From contig JAGOJY010000022.1 in assembly GCA_017994815.1 (NCBI GenBank), forward strand, positions 1 through 64,000: a DNA stretch of 64,000 nt. The letters run 5' to 3'. The position numbers were made by a program, and so were the translations under genes. Shown one piece after another: positions 36,829 to 45,890 of the stretch. The stretch comes from Acidobacteriota bacterium. Lineage in GTDB: Bacteria; Acidobacteriota; Polarisedimenticolia; J045. The notes under the pieces are model-generated. The model was not told the DNA's origin. It worked only from the letters and a program-made list of their open reading frames with translations, and made no database searches. Numbering within the stretch: position 1 is the stretch's first letter; each line of letters begins with the position of its first letter.

Positions 36829-37012
36829 GCTCCCAACCGGGTGCCGGAGCAAGTCGGGCCGGTGCGATACCGGAACGGGCGCTCCTTTCGTCCATTCGGG
36901 GGGAAGGCCCGAAAGTTGCCCCGGTTCGACGGACCAGTAGAATGCGCGCGGTCCGCGCCCATGCGCGGTCCGGCCGCATCCACGAACGCGATCCGAACCG
37001 GAGGAGTCCCGC

Positions 37013-37864
37013 ATGCGTCTCTCTGCCGTCTGTTGGCTGATCCCCCTCGCATCCTTCGCGCTGTCGTCCCCCGCCCGCGCGCAGGGCGTCGAGTTCCCCG
37101 CGCCGAGCCCCGCGGCACGCGTCGACCAGCGCGTCGGCGTCACCGACTTGTCGGTGGTCTACTCGAGCCCCGCCGTGAAGGGGCGCTCGATCTGGGGCGG
37201 CCTCGTCCCGTACGACCAGCTGTGGCGGACCGGCGCCAACGCCGCCACGAAGTTCACGGCGAGCCGCGACTTCACCTTCGGCGGCAAGCCGGTCCCCGCG
37301 GGGACGTACTCGCTGTTCACCATCCCCGGCCGCAACGGCTGGACCGTGATCCTGAACTCCAAGGCGGACCTCAGTGGCACGCAGGGTTACGACGAGAAGA
37401 ACGACGTCGCCCGGATCACCGTGACGCCGGAGACGCTCCCCGCGCCGCGCGAGCGGATGACGTTCGTCTTCTCCGACACGACCGACGGCTCGACGAACCT
37501 CGACCTCGAGTGGGAGAGGCTGCGCGTTCGCGTCCCGATCACGGTCGACACGAAGGCGTTCGTGCGCGCCGGCATCGACAAGTCGATCGGCGAGGCGTGG
37601 CGGCCGCACTTCCTGGCCGCGCGCTGGCTGCTCGACTCGGGAGGCGACCTCGACGAGGCGCTGCGCTATGCGAACACGTCGATCGAGATCAAGCCGGGCT
37701 GGTGGAACAACTGGGTCAAGGCGCAGATCCTGGCCAAGCAGGGCAAGACGAGCGACGCGATCGCCGCGGCCCGGCGCTCCCAGGAACTCGGCAAGGACGA
37801 CAACGTCTACGGCTTCTTCAAGGACGACATCGCCAAGGCGCTGGGCGAGTGGCAGAACAAGTGA
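37013..37864 (+). CDS. DUF2911 secreted protein with TPR-like tail
   Basis: This 283-residue protein has a signal peptide (1-23, ...ARAQG). A DUF2911 beta-domain covers about 25-165, with the family's LWRTGANAATKFTAS and PVPAGTYSLFTIP stretches. A helical, TPR-like C-terminal part spans about 185-280. The function of DUF2911 is unknown; it is common in Bacteroidota and Acidobacteriota. ATG 37013 has a GGAGGAG RBS (37000-37006). The bshC start follows after 45 nt, so read-through into the bacillithiol operon is possible. Confidence 0.85.
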   Translation: MRLSAVCWLIPLASFALSSPARAQGVEFPAPSPAARVDQRVGVTDLSVVYSSPAVKGRSIWGGLVPYDQLWRTGANAATKFTASRDFTFGGKPVPAGTYSLFTIPGRNGWTVILNSKADLSGTQGYDEKNDVARITVTPETLPAPRERMTFVFSDTTDGSTNLDLEWERLRVRVPITVDTKAFVRAGIDKSIGEAWRPHFLAARWLLDSGGDLDEALRYANTSIEIKPGWWNNWVKAQILAKQGKTSDAIAAARRSQELGKDDNVYGFFKDDIAKALGEWQNK

Positions 37865-37909
37865 AGCTGTAGACGGGCCGGCGCAGAACGAACACGGCCG
37901 CGGTGCAGC

Positions 37910-39505
37910 GTGTCGAGCCGCTTCGTCGAGGCGTACATCGGGGGTGCGGCGCGCCCGTTCCTCCGGCGGCATCTGCGCGACGCCGGCGACCGGCGCGCGG
38001 CGGTCCAGGCCGCCGCGCGCCCGCTCTCGCCGGCGGTCGCGCGCGCGCTCGTCGCGCAGAACGCGCGGTTTCAGCCGAGCGCGGCGCGCGACGGGCACCT
38101 CGCCGCGCTCGCGGGCGGCGCGGCCGCGGTCGTCACCGGGCAGCAGGTCGGCCTGTTCCTCGGTCCCCTGTACACGACGTACAAGGCGGCGAGCGCGATC
38201 GTGCTCGCGCGTGTGCTGGCAGCCGAGACGGGGCGGCCCGTGGTGCCCGTGTTCTGGCTGCAGACCGAGGACCACGACCTGCCGGAGATCGCGAGCTGCC
38301 GCATCTCGCGCGCGGGCAGCGACGTCCTCGAGCTGGCGCTGCCGGCCGACGCAGCAGACCGCACTTCGATCGCGCACCGGACGCTGCCGGACGGTGTCGC
38401 CGTCCTGCTGGACCGGCTGCACGCGGAGCTGGCCCACCTGCCAGGCGGCGAGGCGCACTCGGCGCGGCTGGTGCGGCAGTACCGGCCCGGTGCCGGCTGG
38501 GCGGACGCGTTCGCGGGCGTGCTCGCCGACCTGTTCGCGCCGGAGGGGCTGGTCATCTTCGACCCGCGCGATCCGGCGCTCGCCGCGGCCGCGGCGCCCG
38601 TCCACGCGCGCGCGCTGCTGCGGGCCGGACCGATCGCGGAGGCGCTCACCGGGCGCGTACGGGAGCTCGAGGCCGCCGGGTTCGACGCGCAGGTGCGGGT
38701 CCGCGAGGGCGCGCCGCTCTCGTTCTTCCACCCTGACGGCGCCAAGGGGCCGCGCTACCGGCTGACGCCGGCCGGGCACGGGTACGCGTGCTCGGGGCGC
38801 TCCGGCGGGGAGGCGCCGTTCACGACCGAACGGCTGCTCGAGGCGCTCGAGGCCGACCCGCTCGCGTTCAGCACGAGCGCGCTCCTGCGCCCGATCCTGC
38901 AGGACACGCTGCTCCCGACGGCAGCGTACGTCGGCGGTCCCGCCGAGGTCGCGTACTTCGCGCAGCTCGCGCCGCTGTACGCCGAGTTCGGGCTCCCCGA
39001 GCCGCTGGTCGTTCCGCGCGCGAGCTTCCGCGTCATCGACGACCGAGCGGAGCGCGTGCTGGCGCGCCACGGGCTCGTCCCGGCCGACGCGGCGGTCCCC
39101 GAGGACGCCCTTCTCGCGCGCTGCCGCACGGGCGCGGCGCCGGCCGCGGAGGCGGACCTCGTTCGCGGGCTCGTCGGCCCGTTCGAGGCGGCGCTCGACA
39201 CCCTCGCCCCGGCGCTGCAGGCCACGGGCCCTGGGATCGACGCCGCGATCGCGAAGACGCGCGGCAAGGTGCGCGACGCGGTGGAGAAGCTCGCGGCCAA
39301 GCTCGACGCCGCGCGCCTGCACGCGGACGGAGCGCTCGTCGGCGACGTGCGCCGGCTGCAGCGCCTGCTGTACCCGGACGGGATGCCGCAGGAGCGCTAC
39401 TACGGTCTGGCATCCTTCGCGGCCCGCCTGGGCGAGCGCACGTTCCTCGAGCGCGTGCTCGAGGCCGTCGATCCTCTCGACCCCGCGCCGCGGGACCTCC
39501 GTTGA
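37910..39505 (+). CDS. bshC: Bacillithiol biosynthesis cysteine-adding enzyme BshC
   Basis: It is thought to join cysteine to glucosaminyl-malate in the last step of bacillithiol synthesis. The 531-residue length is typical. Family stretches are VVTGQQVGLFLGPLYTTYKA (about 75-94) and FWLQTEDHDLPEI (about 119-131) in the nucleotide-binding-like core. A coiled-coil segment follows near 440-475. The start is GTG 37910. The stop overlaps the TTG of bshB (TTGA), giving a C-B-A gene order in one unit. Confidence 0.92.
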   Translation: MSSRFVEAYIGGAARPFLRRHLRDAGDRRAAVQAAARPLSPAVARALVAQNARFQPSAARDGHLAALAGGAAAVVTGQQVGLFLGPLYTTYKAASAIVLARVLAAETGRPVVPVFWLQTEDHDLPEIASCRISRAGSDVLELALPADAADRTSIAHRTLPDGVAVLLDRLHAELAHLPGGEAHSARLVRQYRPGAGWADAFAGVLADLFAPEGLVIFDPRDPALAAAAAPVHARALLRAGPIAEALTGRVRELEAAGFDAQVRVREGAPLSFFHPDGAKGPRYRLTPAGHGYACSGRSGGEAPFTTERLLEALEADPLAFSTSALLRPILQDTLLPTAAYVGGPAEVAYFAQLAPLYAEFGLPEPLVVPRASFRVIDDRAERVLARHGLVPADAAVPEDALLARCRTGAAPAAEADLVRGLVGPFEAALDTLAPALQATGPGIDAAIAKTRGKVRDAVEKLAAKLDAARLHADGALVGDVRRLQRLLYPDGMPQERYYGLASFAARLGERTFLERVLEAVDPLDPAPRDLR

Positions 39506-40266
39506 GCGGCTTCCTCGTCGACCTGCTCGCGGTCGGGGCCCACCCCGACGACGTCGAGCTGTTCTGCGGCGGGACCGTGATCCGTGCCGCGGACCTCGGG
39601 CACGGGACGGGCATCCTCGACCTCACGCGCGGCGAGCGCGCGAGCCACGGCACGCCCGAGGAGCGCGCGCGCGAGGCGGAGGCCGCCGCCGGGGTGCTCG
39701 GCGTACGGTTCCGCGAGAACTTGGGGCTGCCGGACACGGCGCTCGATCCCGCATCGCGGGAGCAGCTGTGTGCCGTCGTCGCCGCGCTGCGCCGGCTCCG
39801 GCCCGAGATCCTGCTGATCCCGTGGGTCGAGGAGCGCCACCCCGACCACGAGGCCGCGGGCGAGCTGCTGCGCCGCGCCGTGTTCTACGCGGGTGTGGCG
39901 GCGTTCGACGCCGGGCCCGGGCCGCGCGAGCGGTTCGTGCCCCGCCAGGTGCTGCACTACGCGCTGCGCTACCCGTTCGTGCCGAGCTTCGTCGTCGACA
40001 CGTCCGCGGCGGCCACGCGCAAGGCCGAGGCGATCGCCTGCCACGCGAGCCAGGTGACGCGGCGCCCCGGCGAGGCGCCGACTTTGATCAGCGCGCGGGA
40101 CGCGGTCGCGGCGCTCGAGGCCCGCGATCGCTACTACGGCAGCATGATCGGGGCCAGCCACGGTGAGCCCCTGCGCTGCGTCGCGACGCCCGGGCTGGTG
40201 GACGTGGTCCGGCATTTCCGCGACAACCCGTTCGAGGGCGCGCACGCCTTCCTCCCGCGCCGATGA
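39502..40266 (+). CDS. bshB1: GlcNAc-malate deacetylase BshB (BshB1 type, PIG-L family)
   Basis: It deacetylates N-acetylglucosaminyl-malate in the second step of bacillithiol synthesis. The 254-residue PIG-L-fold protein carries the zinc motif AHPDD near 13-17 and a second histidine motif in a RHPDHEAAGELL stretch (about 113-124). A YRYPFVPSF-like segment and a C-terminal RNPFEGAH-like segment are typical of BshB1. TTG 39502 overlaps the bshC stop; the product MSGFLVDLLAVGAHPDD fits the family N-terminus. The stop overlaps bshA (ATGA). Confidence 0.9.
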   Translation: MSGFLVDLLAVGAHPDDVELFCGGTVIRAADLGHGTGILDLTRGERASHGTPEERAREAEAAAGVLGVRFRENLGLPDTALDPASREQLCAVVAALRRLRPEILLIPWVEERHPDHEAAGELLRRAVFYAGVAAFDAGPGPRERFVPRQVLHYALRYPFVPSFVVDTSAAATRKAEAIACHASQVTRRPGEAPTLISARDAVAALEARDRYYGSMIGASHGEPLRCVATPGLVDVVRHFRDNPFEGAHAFLPRR

Positions 40267-41444
40267 CAGACCGCCTCTCGATCGGCGTCGTCTGCTTTTG
40301 CGGGCTGAGCGGGAGCGGCGTCGTCGCGTCCGAACTGGCGCTGGCGCTCGCGCGGCGCGGGCACCGGATCCACCTGGTGGCGTCCGCGCGCCCAAGCCGG
40401 GACCTGCCCGGCAGCGAGCACGAGATGTTCCACGAGGTGCGCGTTCCGTCGTACCCCGTGTTCGACGACGCGCCCTACACGGTCGCGGTCGCGTGCACGA
40501 TCGTGGACGTCATCCGGCGGCACGGGCTCGACCTCCTGCACGTGCACTACGCGCTGCCCCACGCGGCGAGCGCGCTCTTGGCCCGGCAGGTGCTCGGCGC
40601 GTCGGCTCCGCGGACCGTGACGACGCTGCACGGGACCGACGTCACGCGCGTCGGCACGGACCCGGCGTACCACGCCGTGACCGCGTTCGCCGTGGCGGCC
40701 TCCGACGCGATCACCGTGCCTTCGGACTTCCTGCGGCGCGAGGCGCGGCGGCGGCTCGGCCTGCCCCGCGAGCGGGAGATCGAGGTCCTGCCCAACTTCG
40801 TCGACACCGCGCACTTCACGCCCGCGGAACCGCGGGACCGCTCGCGGCTGGCGGCCCTGTTCGGGGCAACGGTGGATCCCGCGGGCGACAGGGCACCCGT
40901 GCTGTTCCACGTCTCGACGTTCCGCGAGGTCAAGCGCACGGTGGACCTCATCGAGGTGCTGGCGCGGGTCCGCCGCGCGCTCCCGGCGCGCCTCGTGCTT
41001 GTCGGCGATGGCCCCACGCGGGCAGCGACCGAGGAGCGCGCGGTGGCGCTCGGGCTGTCGGATTGCGTGCAGTTCCTCGGCCGGCGGGCGGAGTTCGTGG
41101 AAGAGCTGCGGCACGCCGACGCGTTCGTCCTGCCCAGCGAGACCGAGAGCTTCGGCGTGGCCGCGGCGGAAGCGCTGAGCGCCGGCGTGCCCGTGTTCGC
41201 GTACCGCGTCGGCGGCCTGCCGGAGGTCGTGGTCGAGGGCACCGGACGCCTGGTCGACGCGCTCGACGTGGACGCGCTCGCCCGCGCGATCGTCGAGGTT
41301 CTGGGGGATCCCGACCGGCACGCCGGGATGAGCCGGGCGGCGCGCGCGCACGCGGCGCGGCACTTCGGCGAGGATGCGGCCGTCGATCGCTACGAGGAGT
41401 TCTTCCAGCGGGTGGTCGCCCGCGCGCACGGGACGGACCGATGA
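40263..41444 (+). CDS. bshA: N-acetylglucosaminyl-malate synthase BshA (GT4 glycosyltransferase)
   Basis: It transfers GlcNAc from UDP-GlcNAc to L-malate, the first step of bacillithiol synthesis. The 393-residue GT-B enzyme has family marks: GGSGVVASEL-like start (here GSGVVASELALAL), SYPVFDDAPYTVAVA, HVHYALPHA and TTLHGTDVTRVGTDP. The GT4 C-terminal E-x7-E region reads PSETESFGVAAAEALS. ATG 40263 overlaps the bshB stop; its stop overlaps the ATG of the secreted PIG-L gene. With bshB and bshC the pathway is complete in one operon. Confidence 0.92.
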   Translation: MTDRLSIGVVCFCGLSGSGVVASELALALARRGHRIHLVASARPSRDLPGSEHEMFHEVRVPSYPVFDDAPYTVAVACTIVDVIRRHGLDLLHVHYALPHAASALLARQVLGASAPRTVTTLHGTDVTRVGTDPAYHAVTAFAVAASDAITVPSDFLRREARRRLGLPREREIEVLPNFVDTAHFTPAEPRDRSRLAALFGATVDPAGDRAPVLFHVSTFREVKRTVDLIEVLARVRRALPARLVLVGDGPTRAATEERAVALGLSDCVQFLGRRAEFVEELRHADAFVLPSETESFGVAAAEALSAGVPVFAYRVGGLPEVVVEGTGRLVDALDVDALARAIVEVLGDPDRHAGMSRAARAHAARHFGEDAAVDRYEEFFQRVVARAHGTDR

Positions 41445-43909
41445 GGCGTCTTTTCGCGATGATCGTGTTGGCGGGCGCGGCGCTCACCGCCGCGCGCGCC
41501 GCGGAGCGCGGCATGCACGCAGGCGAGCTCGCGCACGAACTGGACCGGATCCGGCACACCGGGCGGGTGCTTTACCTCGCGGCGCACCCGGACGACGAGA
41601 ACACGCGGCTGCTCGCCTACGTGGCGAACGCGCGTCACCTGCAGGCCGCGTACCTGGCCATGACCCGCGGCGGCGGCGGCCAGAACCTGATCGGCCCGGA
41701 GCAGGGCGATCTCCTGGACGTGATCCGGACCGAGGAGCTTTTGTCCGCGCGGCGCATCGACGGCGCGCTGCAGCGGTTCACGCGGATGCGCGATTTCGGC
41801 TACTCGAAGACGGCCGCCGAGACGCTCGCGACGTGGGGACACGACGACGCGCTGGCCGACGTCGTGTGGGTGATCCGCACGTTCCAGCCGGACGTGATCA
41901 TCACCCGTTTCGACGAGAACCCGCCGAACCACGGGCACCACACCGCGTCGGCGATCCTCGCCCGCGAGGCGTTCGAGGCCGCGGCGGACCCGAAGAGGTT
42001 CCCGGAACAGCTGGGGGGCGGCGTCCAGCCCTGGAAGTGCGAGCGTCTCCTGCGCAACCACGGGTCGTGGCGCGAGGAGCCCCCGAAGGACGCGCTGGTC
42101 CTGGACGTTGGGGCCTACGACCCGCGCCTCGGGCTTGGCTACGGCGAACTGGCGGCCGTCTCGCGCAGCCAGCACCGGAGCCAAGGGTTCGGGGTCGCCG
42201 GCCAGCGCGGCCCGCTGAACGAGTACTTCGTCCCGGTCGCCGGGTCGCGCCCGCAGCAGGACATCCTCGACGGAGTCGACGTCGGCTGGACGCGCTTCGG
42301 CGCGCCGGCCGCGCCGTTCGCGAAGGCGCTGGACGATGCGCACGCCGCGCTCGACCGCGACTACCCCGAGCGCGCGATCCCGGCGCTCGTCGGCGCGCAC
42401 GCCGCGCTGGACGCGCTGCCCGACGTCCCGCGCGTGCGCGACGCGCGGCGCTCGCTGGAGCGGCTGATCGCCGCGTGCGCGGGGCTGTTCGTGCGGGCGA
42501 CGGCGGCGACGCCCATTGGCGTGCCCGGGGGGACCGTACAGATCGATGTCGAGCTGGTCCAGGGGCGGCCCGCGGGGGTCGAGCTGCGCCGCGTCGTGTT
42601 CCCCGGGGTGCCCCCGGTGGAGGGTGGCGGGGCGCTGGCGGTCAACGAGCGCAAGACGTTCTCGCAGCCGGTTCCGCTGCCAGCCGACGTGCCGGTGACG
42701 CTGCCCTACTGGCTCGCGGTTCCGGGCACGCCCGGCCGCCACGCCGTGAGCGAGCCGCGCCTGCTCGGGCAGCCCGAGGGGCCGCCCGCCCTCGCGGTGC
42801 AGGTCGAGCTTCGCGCCGGCGGGCGCGACCTCGCGCTGGAAGTGCCGGTCGTGCACGCCTGGACCGACCCGGTCCTCGGCGAGCGCGAGCGGCCATTCGT
42901 GATCGTGCCTCCCGTGACGGTGACACCCGCGCGGGACGCCGTGATGCTCCCGGGCGGACGCGGCGGGACGCTCTCGCTGGCGGTCCGCGCCGGGCGCGAC
43001 GACGTCCGCGGCGAGCTGGTGTTGACGCCGATCCCGGCGGGTTGGGACGTGACGCCGCCGTCCCGTCCCTTCGCGCTCGCCAAGGCCGGAGACGCGGCCA
43101 TGGTCGAGTTCGTCGTGAAGGCGCCTTCCTCCGGCGACCCGGCCGTGACGATCGCTCCCGTGGCCACCGTGGACGGCCGCACCTGGTCCTTCCGCGAGAC
43201 GACGATCGACTACCCGCACATTCCGGTGCAGCTCGTGCTGCAGCAACCGAAGGTCCGGCTCGTGCCGCTGTCGATCCGGCTGCCCGATGGGCTGATCGGT
43301 TACGTGCAGGGCTCGGGGGACACCGTGGCTGACGACCTGGCCCATGTCGGGCTGCGCGTCGAGACACTATCCGACGAGACGCTGCGCGCGGGCGACCTCG
43401 ACCGGTTCGCCGCGATCGTGGTCGGCATCCGCGCGTACAACACGCGCGAGGCGGTCCGCGCGGCGCACCCCCGGCTGATGGACTACGTGGAGCGCGGCGG
43501 CACGGTCGTCGTGCAGTACAACACCAACAGCCGCATCGGCCCGATGCAGGCGCCGGTCGGGCCGTTCCCGCTGGAGATCGGCCGCGACCGGGTGACCGAC
43601 GAGACCGCGGCCATCGTCCCGCTGAAGAGCGACCATCCGATGCTGCGGGTCCCGAACGAGATCGGGCCGGCGGACTTCGCCGGCTGGGTGCAGGAGCGCG
43701 GGATCTACTTCGCGTCGCGGTGGGACGAGCGCTACGAGCCCCTGTTCGCGATCGCGGACCCGGGCGAGGAGCCGTCGAACGGATCGACGCTCGTGGCGCG
43801 CCACGGCAAGGGCCGCTACGTGTACACGGGGCTGGCGTTCTTCCGGCAGCTGCCGGCGGGCGTCCCCGGCGCGTACCGGCTGTTCGTCAACCTGCTGGCA
43901 CGGCCGTGA
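41441..43909 (+). CDS. Exported PIG-L family amidohydrolase with C-terminal amidotransferase-like domain
   Basis: This 822-residue protein has a signal peptide (1-20, ...ARAAE) and an N-terminal PIG-L domain (about 35-280) with the zinc motif AHPDDE at 48-53. A second conserved stretch is NHGHHTASAILAREA. Beta-sandwich domains (about 350-590) follow. A Rossmann/ThuA-like C-terminal domain (about 615-820) has VVGIRAYNTRE and VQYNTNSRI stretches. PIG-L enzymes deacetylate GlcNAc-type sugars or cleave thiol-conjugate amides; the periplasmic location excludes a biosynthetic BshB role. ATG 41441 overlaps the bshA stop, so it belongs to the bacillithiol operon. It may process bacillithiol conjugates or related amino sugars outside the cytoplasm; this is inference. 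Confidence 0.75.
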   Translation: MRRLFAMIVLAGAALTAARAAERGMHAGELAHELDRIRHTGRVLYLAAHPDDENTRLLAYVANARHLQAAYLAMTRGGGGQNLIGPEQGDLLDVIRTEELLSARRIDGALQRFTRMRDFGYSKTAAETLATWGHDDALADVVWVIRTFQPDVIITRFDENPPNHGHHTASAILAREAFEAAADPKRFPEQLGGGVQPWKCERLLRNHGSWREEPPKDALVLDVGAYDPRLGLGYGELAAVSRSQHRSQGFGVAGQRGPLNEYFVPVAGSRPQQDILDGVDVGWTRFGAPAAPFAKALDDAHAALDRDYPERAIPALVGAHAALDALPDVPRVRDARRSLERLIAACAGLFVRATAATPIGVPGGTVQIDVELVQGRPAGVELRRVVFPGVPPVEGGGALAVNERKTFSQPVPLPADVPVTLPYWLAVPGTPGRHAVSEPRLLGQPEGPPALAVQVELRAGGRDLALEVPVVHAWTDPVLGERERPFVIVPPVTVTPARDAVMLPGGRGGTLSLAVRAGRDDVRGELVLTPIPAGWDVTPPSRPFALAKAGDAAMVEFVVKAPSSGDPAVTIAPVATVDGRTWSFRETTIDYPHIPVQLVLQQPKVRLVPLSIRLPDGLIGYVQGSGDTVADDLAHVGLRVETLSDETLRAGDLDRFAAIVVGIRAYNTREAVRAAHPRLMDYVERGGTVVVQYNTNSRIGPMQAPVGPFPLEIGRDRVTDETAAIVPLKSDHPMLRVPNEIGPADFAGWVQERGIYFASRWDERYEPLFAIADPGEEPSNGSTLVARHGKGRYVYTGLAFFRQLPAGVPGAYRLFVNLLARP

Positions 43910-43913
43910 GGCC

Positions 43914-44060
43914 ATGAGCGCGCGCGACCGCCGACCCGCGACGGACACCGAGGAGCCGCCCCCGCTGCTCGGGCGCTGGCGCAACGTCTACCTGCTGGTC
44001 GCCGGCGAGCTCGCGCTGCTCGTGCTGCTCTTCTGGCTGCTCAGGCGGTGGGCCTCGTGA
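43914..44060 (+). CDS. 48-residue single-helix membrane protein
   Basis: A short gene lies between the PIG-L and symporter genes. ATG 43914 is 4 nt after the PIG-L stop and TGA 44058-44060 overlaps a GTG start of the symporter. Residues 1-23 are charged and Pro-rich. A single hydrophobic helix (about 25-43, VYLLVAGELALLVLLFWLL) ends in the positive LRRWAS tail. Codon use matches its neighbours. Position and topology recall the small partner subunits (YhdT/DUF997 or DUF4212 type) next to some SSS symporters, but no sequence family is recognised. Confidence 0.6.
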   Translation: MSARDRRPATDTEEPPPLLGRWRNVYLLVAGELALLVLLFWLLRRWAS

Positions 44061-45745
44061 GCCTCGTCGACTGGGCGGTCCTCCTCGCGACGCTCACCTT
44101 CATCACGGTCTACGGCGTGATCCGGTCGCGCGACGTCCGGGACATGAACGGTTACCTCAAGGCGGGCAATAGCTTGAGGTGGCCAACGATCGGCCTCTCG
44201 ATCATGGCCACGCAGGCGAGCGCGATCACGTTCCTCTCGACCCCCGGCCAGGCGTACGCGGACGGGATGCGCTTCGTGCAGTTCTACTTCGGCCTGCCGC
44301 TCGCGATGATCGTGATCGCGGCGGTGTTCGTGCCGATCTACCACCGGCTGAAGGTCTACACGGCCTACGAGTACCTCGGGCACCGCTTCGACGCCCGCGT
44401 GCGCTACCTCGGCGCGGTCCTGTTCCTGGTCCAGCGCGGCCTCGCGGCGGGGATCACGATCTACGCGCCGTCGATCATCCTCTCGACGATCCTCGGCTGG
44501 CCGCTGCAGGCGACGAACCTGGGCATCGGGTTGTTCGTGGTCGTGTACACGGTCGCGGGGGGTTCGCGGGTCGTCGCGCAGACGCAGAAACAGCAGATGA
44601 TCGTGATGCTCGGCGGCATGACGATCGCGGGGATCGTGATCGTGTGGACGCTGCCCGAGACGGTCTCGCTGGCTGGCGCGGTCAAGCTCGCCGGCGCGCT
44701 CGGTCGGATGAACGTCGTCGACTTCGGCCTGGACTGGGAGAGCCGCTACACGTTCTGGTCGGGGATCACGGGCGGGTTCTTCCTGGCGCTGTCGTACTTC
44801 GGGACGGACCAGTCGCAGGTCCAGCGATACCTGGCCGGACGCTCGGTGACGGAAAGCCGCCTCGGGCTCGTCTTCAACGGGCTGTTCAAGGTGCCGATGC
44901 AGTTCGGGATCCTGTTCATCGGCGTCCTGGTCTTCGTCTTTTACCTGTTCACGCCGCCCCCTTTGTACTTCAACACGCCCGCGCTCGCGCGCGTCGCCGA
45001 GTCGCCGCACGGCGCGGAACTGCGCGCGCTCGAGGAGCGTTACGGCGCCGCGTTCGAGAGGCAGCGTGGCGCCGCGTCCGCGTACGTCGCCGCGCTCGGG
45101 TCGGGCGCCGGCACGGACGACGCGCAGGACGCCTTGCGCGACGCGCACGCCGACACCGAGGCCGTGCGCAGGGATGCGCGCGAGTTGGTACGGCGCGCGC
45201 GCCCCGGCGTGGAGACGAACGACGCGGACTACGTCTTCATCTCGTTCGTGCTGCGCTATCTCCCGCACGGGCTGATCGGGCTCGTCATCGCGGCAATCCT
45301 CTGCGCGGCGATGAGCTCGACCTCGAGCGAGCTCGCGGCACTCGGCTCGACGAGCATGATCGACCTCTGGCGGCCGCTGCAGCGCGGCGGCGCCGACGAC
45401 CCGCGCTCGGACCTGGCCCTGTCCAAAGTCTTCACCGCGCTGTGGGGTCTCGTCGCGGTCGCGTTCGCGACGTTCGCGTCGCTGCTCGAGAACCTGATCC
45501 AGGCCGTGAACATTCTCGGGTCGATTTTCTACGGCACCGTGCTGGGGCTCTTCGTCGTCGCGTTCTTCCTGCGGCGCGTTACGGCGACGCCGGTTCTGAT
45601 CGGCGCCGTGGTCGCGCAGGTGACGGTGATCGCGCTGTTCCTGACGTCGGACCTCGGCTTCCTGTGGTTCAACGTCATCGGCTGCGCCATCGTCGTCGCC
45701 GTGGCGCTCGCGCTCGAGGCGCTGCGCGGGCCCACGCGGACCTGA
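44057..45745 (+). CDS. Sodium:solute symporter (SSS family)
   Basis: This 562-residue transporter has about 13 predicted helices. SSS-family stretches include SIMATQASAITFLSTPGQAYADG, the ALSYFGTDQSQVQRYL signature and ILCAAMSSTSSELAALGSTSMIDL, which contains the Na2-site-like serines. A polar insert of about 100 residues (310-395) lies between hydrophobic regions. GTG 44057 gives a GTGA overlap with the 48-residue gene; GTG 44048 is an alternative. The transported compound is unknown; operon context suggests a product related to the exported PIG-L hydrolase. Confidence 0.87.
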   Translation: MSLVDWAVLLATLTFITVYGVIRSRDVRDMNGYLKAGNSLRWPTIGLSIMATQASAITFLSTPGQAYADGMRFVQFYFGLPLAMIVIAAVFVPIYHRLKVYTAYEYLGHRFDARVRYLGAVLFLVQRGLAAGITIYAPSIILSTILGWPLQATNLGIGLFVVVYTVAGGSRVVAQTQKQQMIVMLGGMTIAGIVIVWTLPETVSLAGAVKLAGALGRMNVVDFGLDWESRYTFWSGITGGFFLALSYFGTDQSQVQRYLAGRSVTESRLGLVFNGLFKVPMQFGILFIGVLVFVFYLFTPPPLYFNTPALARVAESPHGAELRALEERYGAAFERQRGAASAYVAALGSGAGTDDAQDALRDAHADTEAVRRDARELVRRARPGVETNDADYVFISFVLRYLPHGLIGLVIAAILCAAMSSTSSELAALGSTSMIDLWRPLQRGGADDPRSDLALSKVFTALWGLVAVAFATFASLLENLIQAVNILGSIFYGTVLGLFVVAFFLRRVTATPVLIGAVVAQVTVIALFLTSDLGFLWFNVIGCAIVVAVALALEALRGPTRT

Positions 45746-45846
45746 CCGCTTGCGGGTCTGCAGGGTGTCAGTGGTGTCCGTCGCGGACGGGTCGCTCATG
45801 ACCATATGTCTTGTCAGTCGAACGATCGTGGGCCGACAGGCGCTCG

Positions 45847-45878
45847 CCCGCCGCGCGGCGCGGGACCCGCGCGGCGGG
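45847..45878 (+). terminator. 12-bp GC hairpin between symporter and regulator genes
   Basis: A perfect 12-bp stem (45847-45858 with 45867-45878) has an 8-nt loop and no T-run. It ends 12 nt before the next start codon, so it could also be a leader structure of the regulator mRNA. Confidence 0.4.
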
Positions 45879-45890
45879 TAGCCTGTCCTC

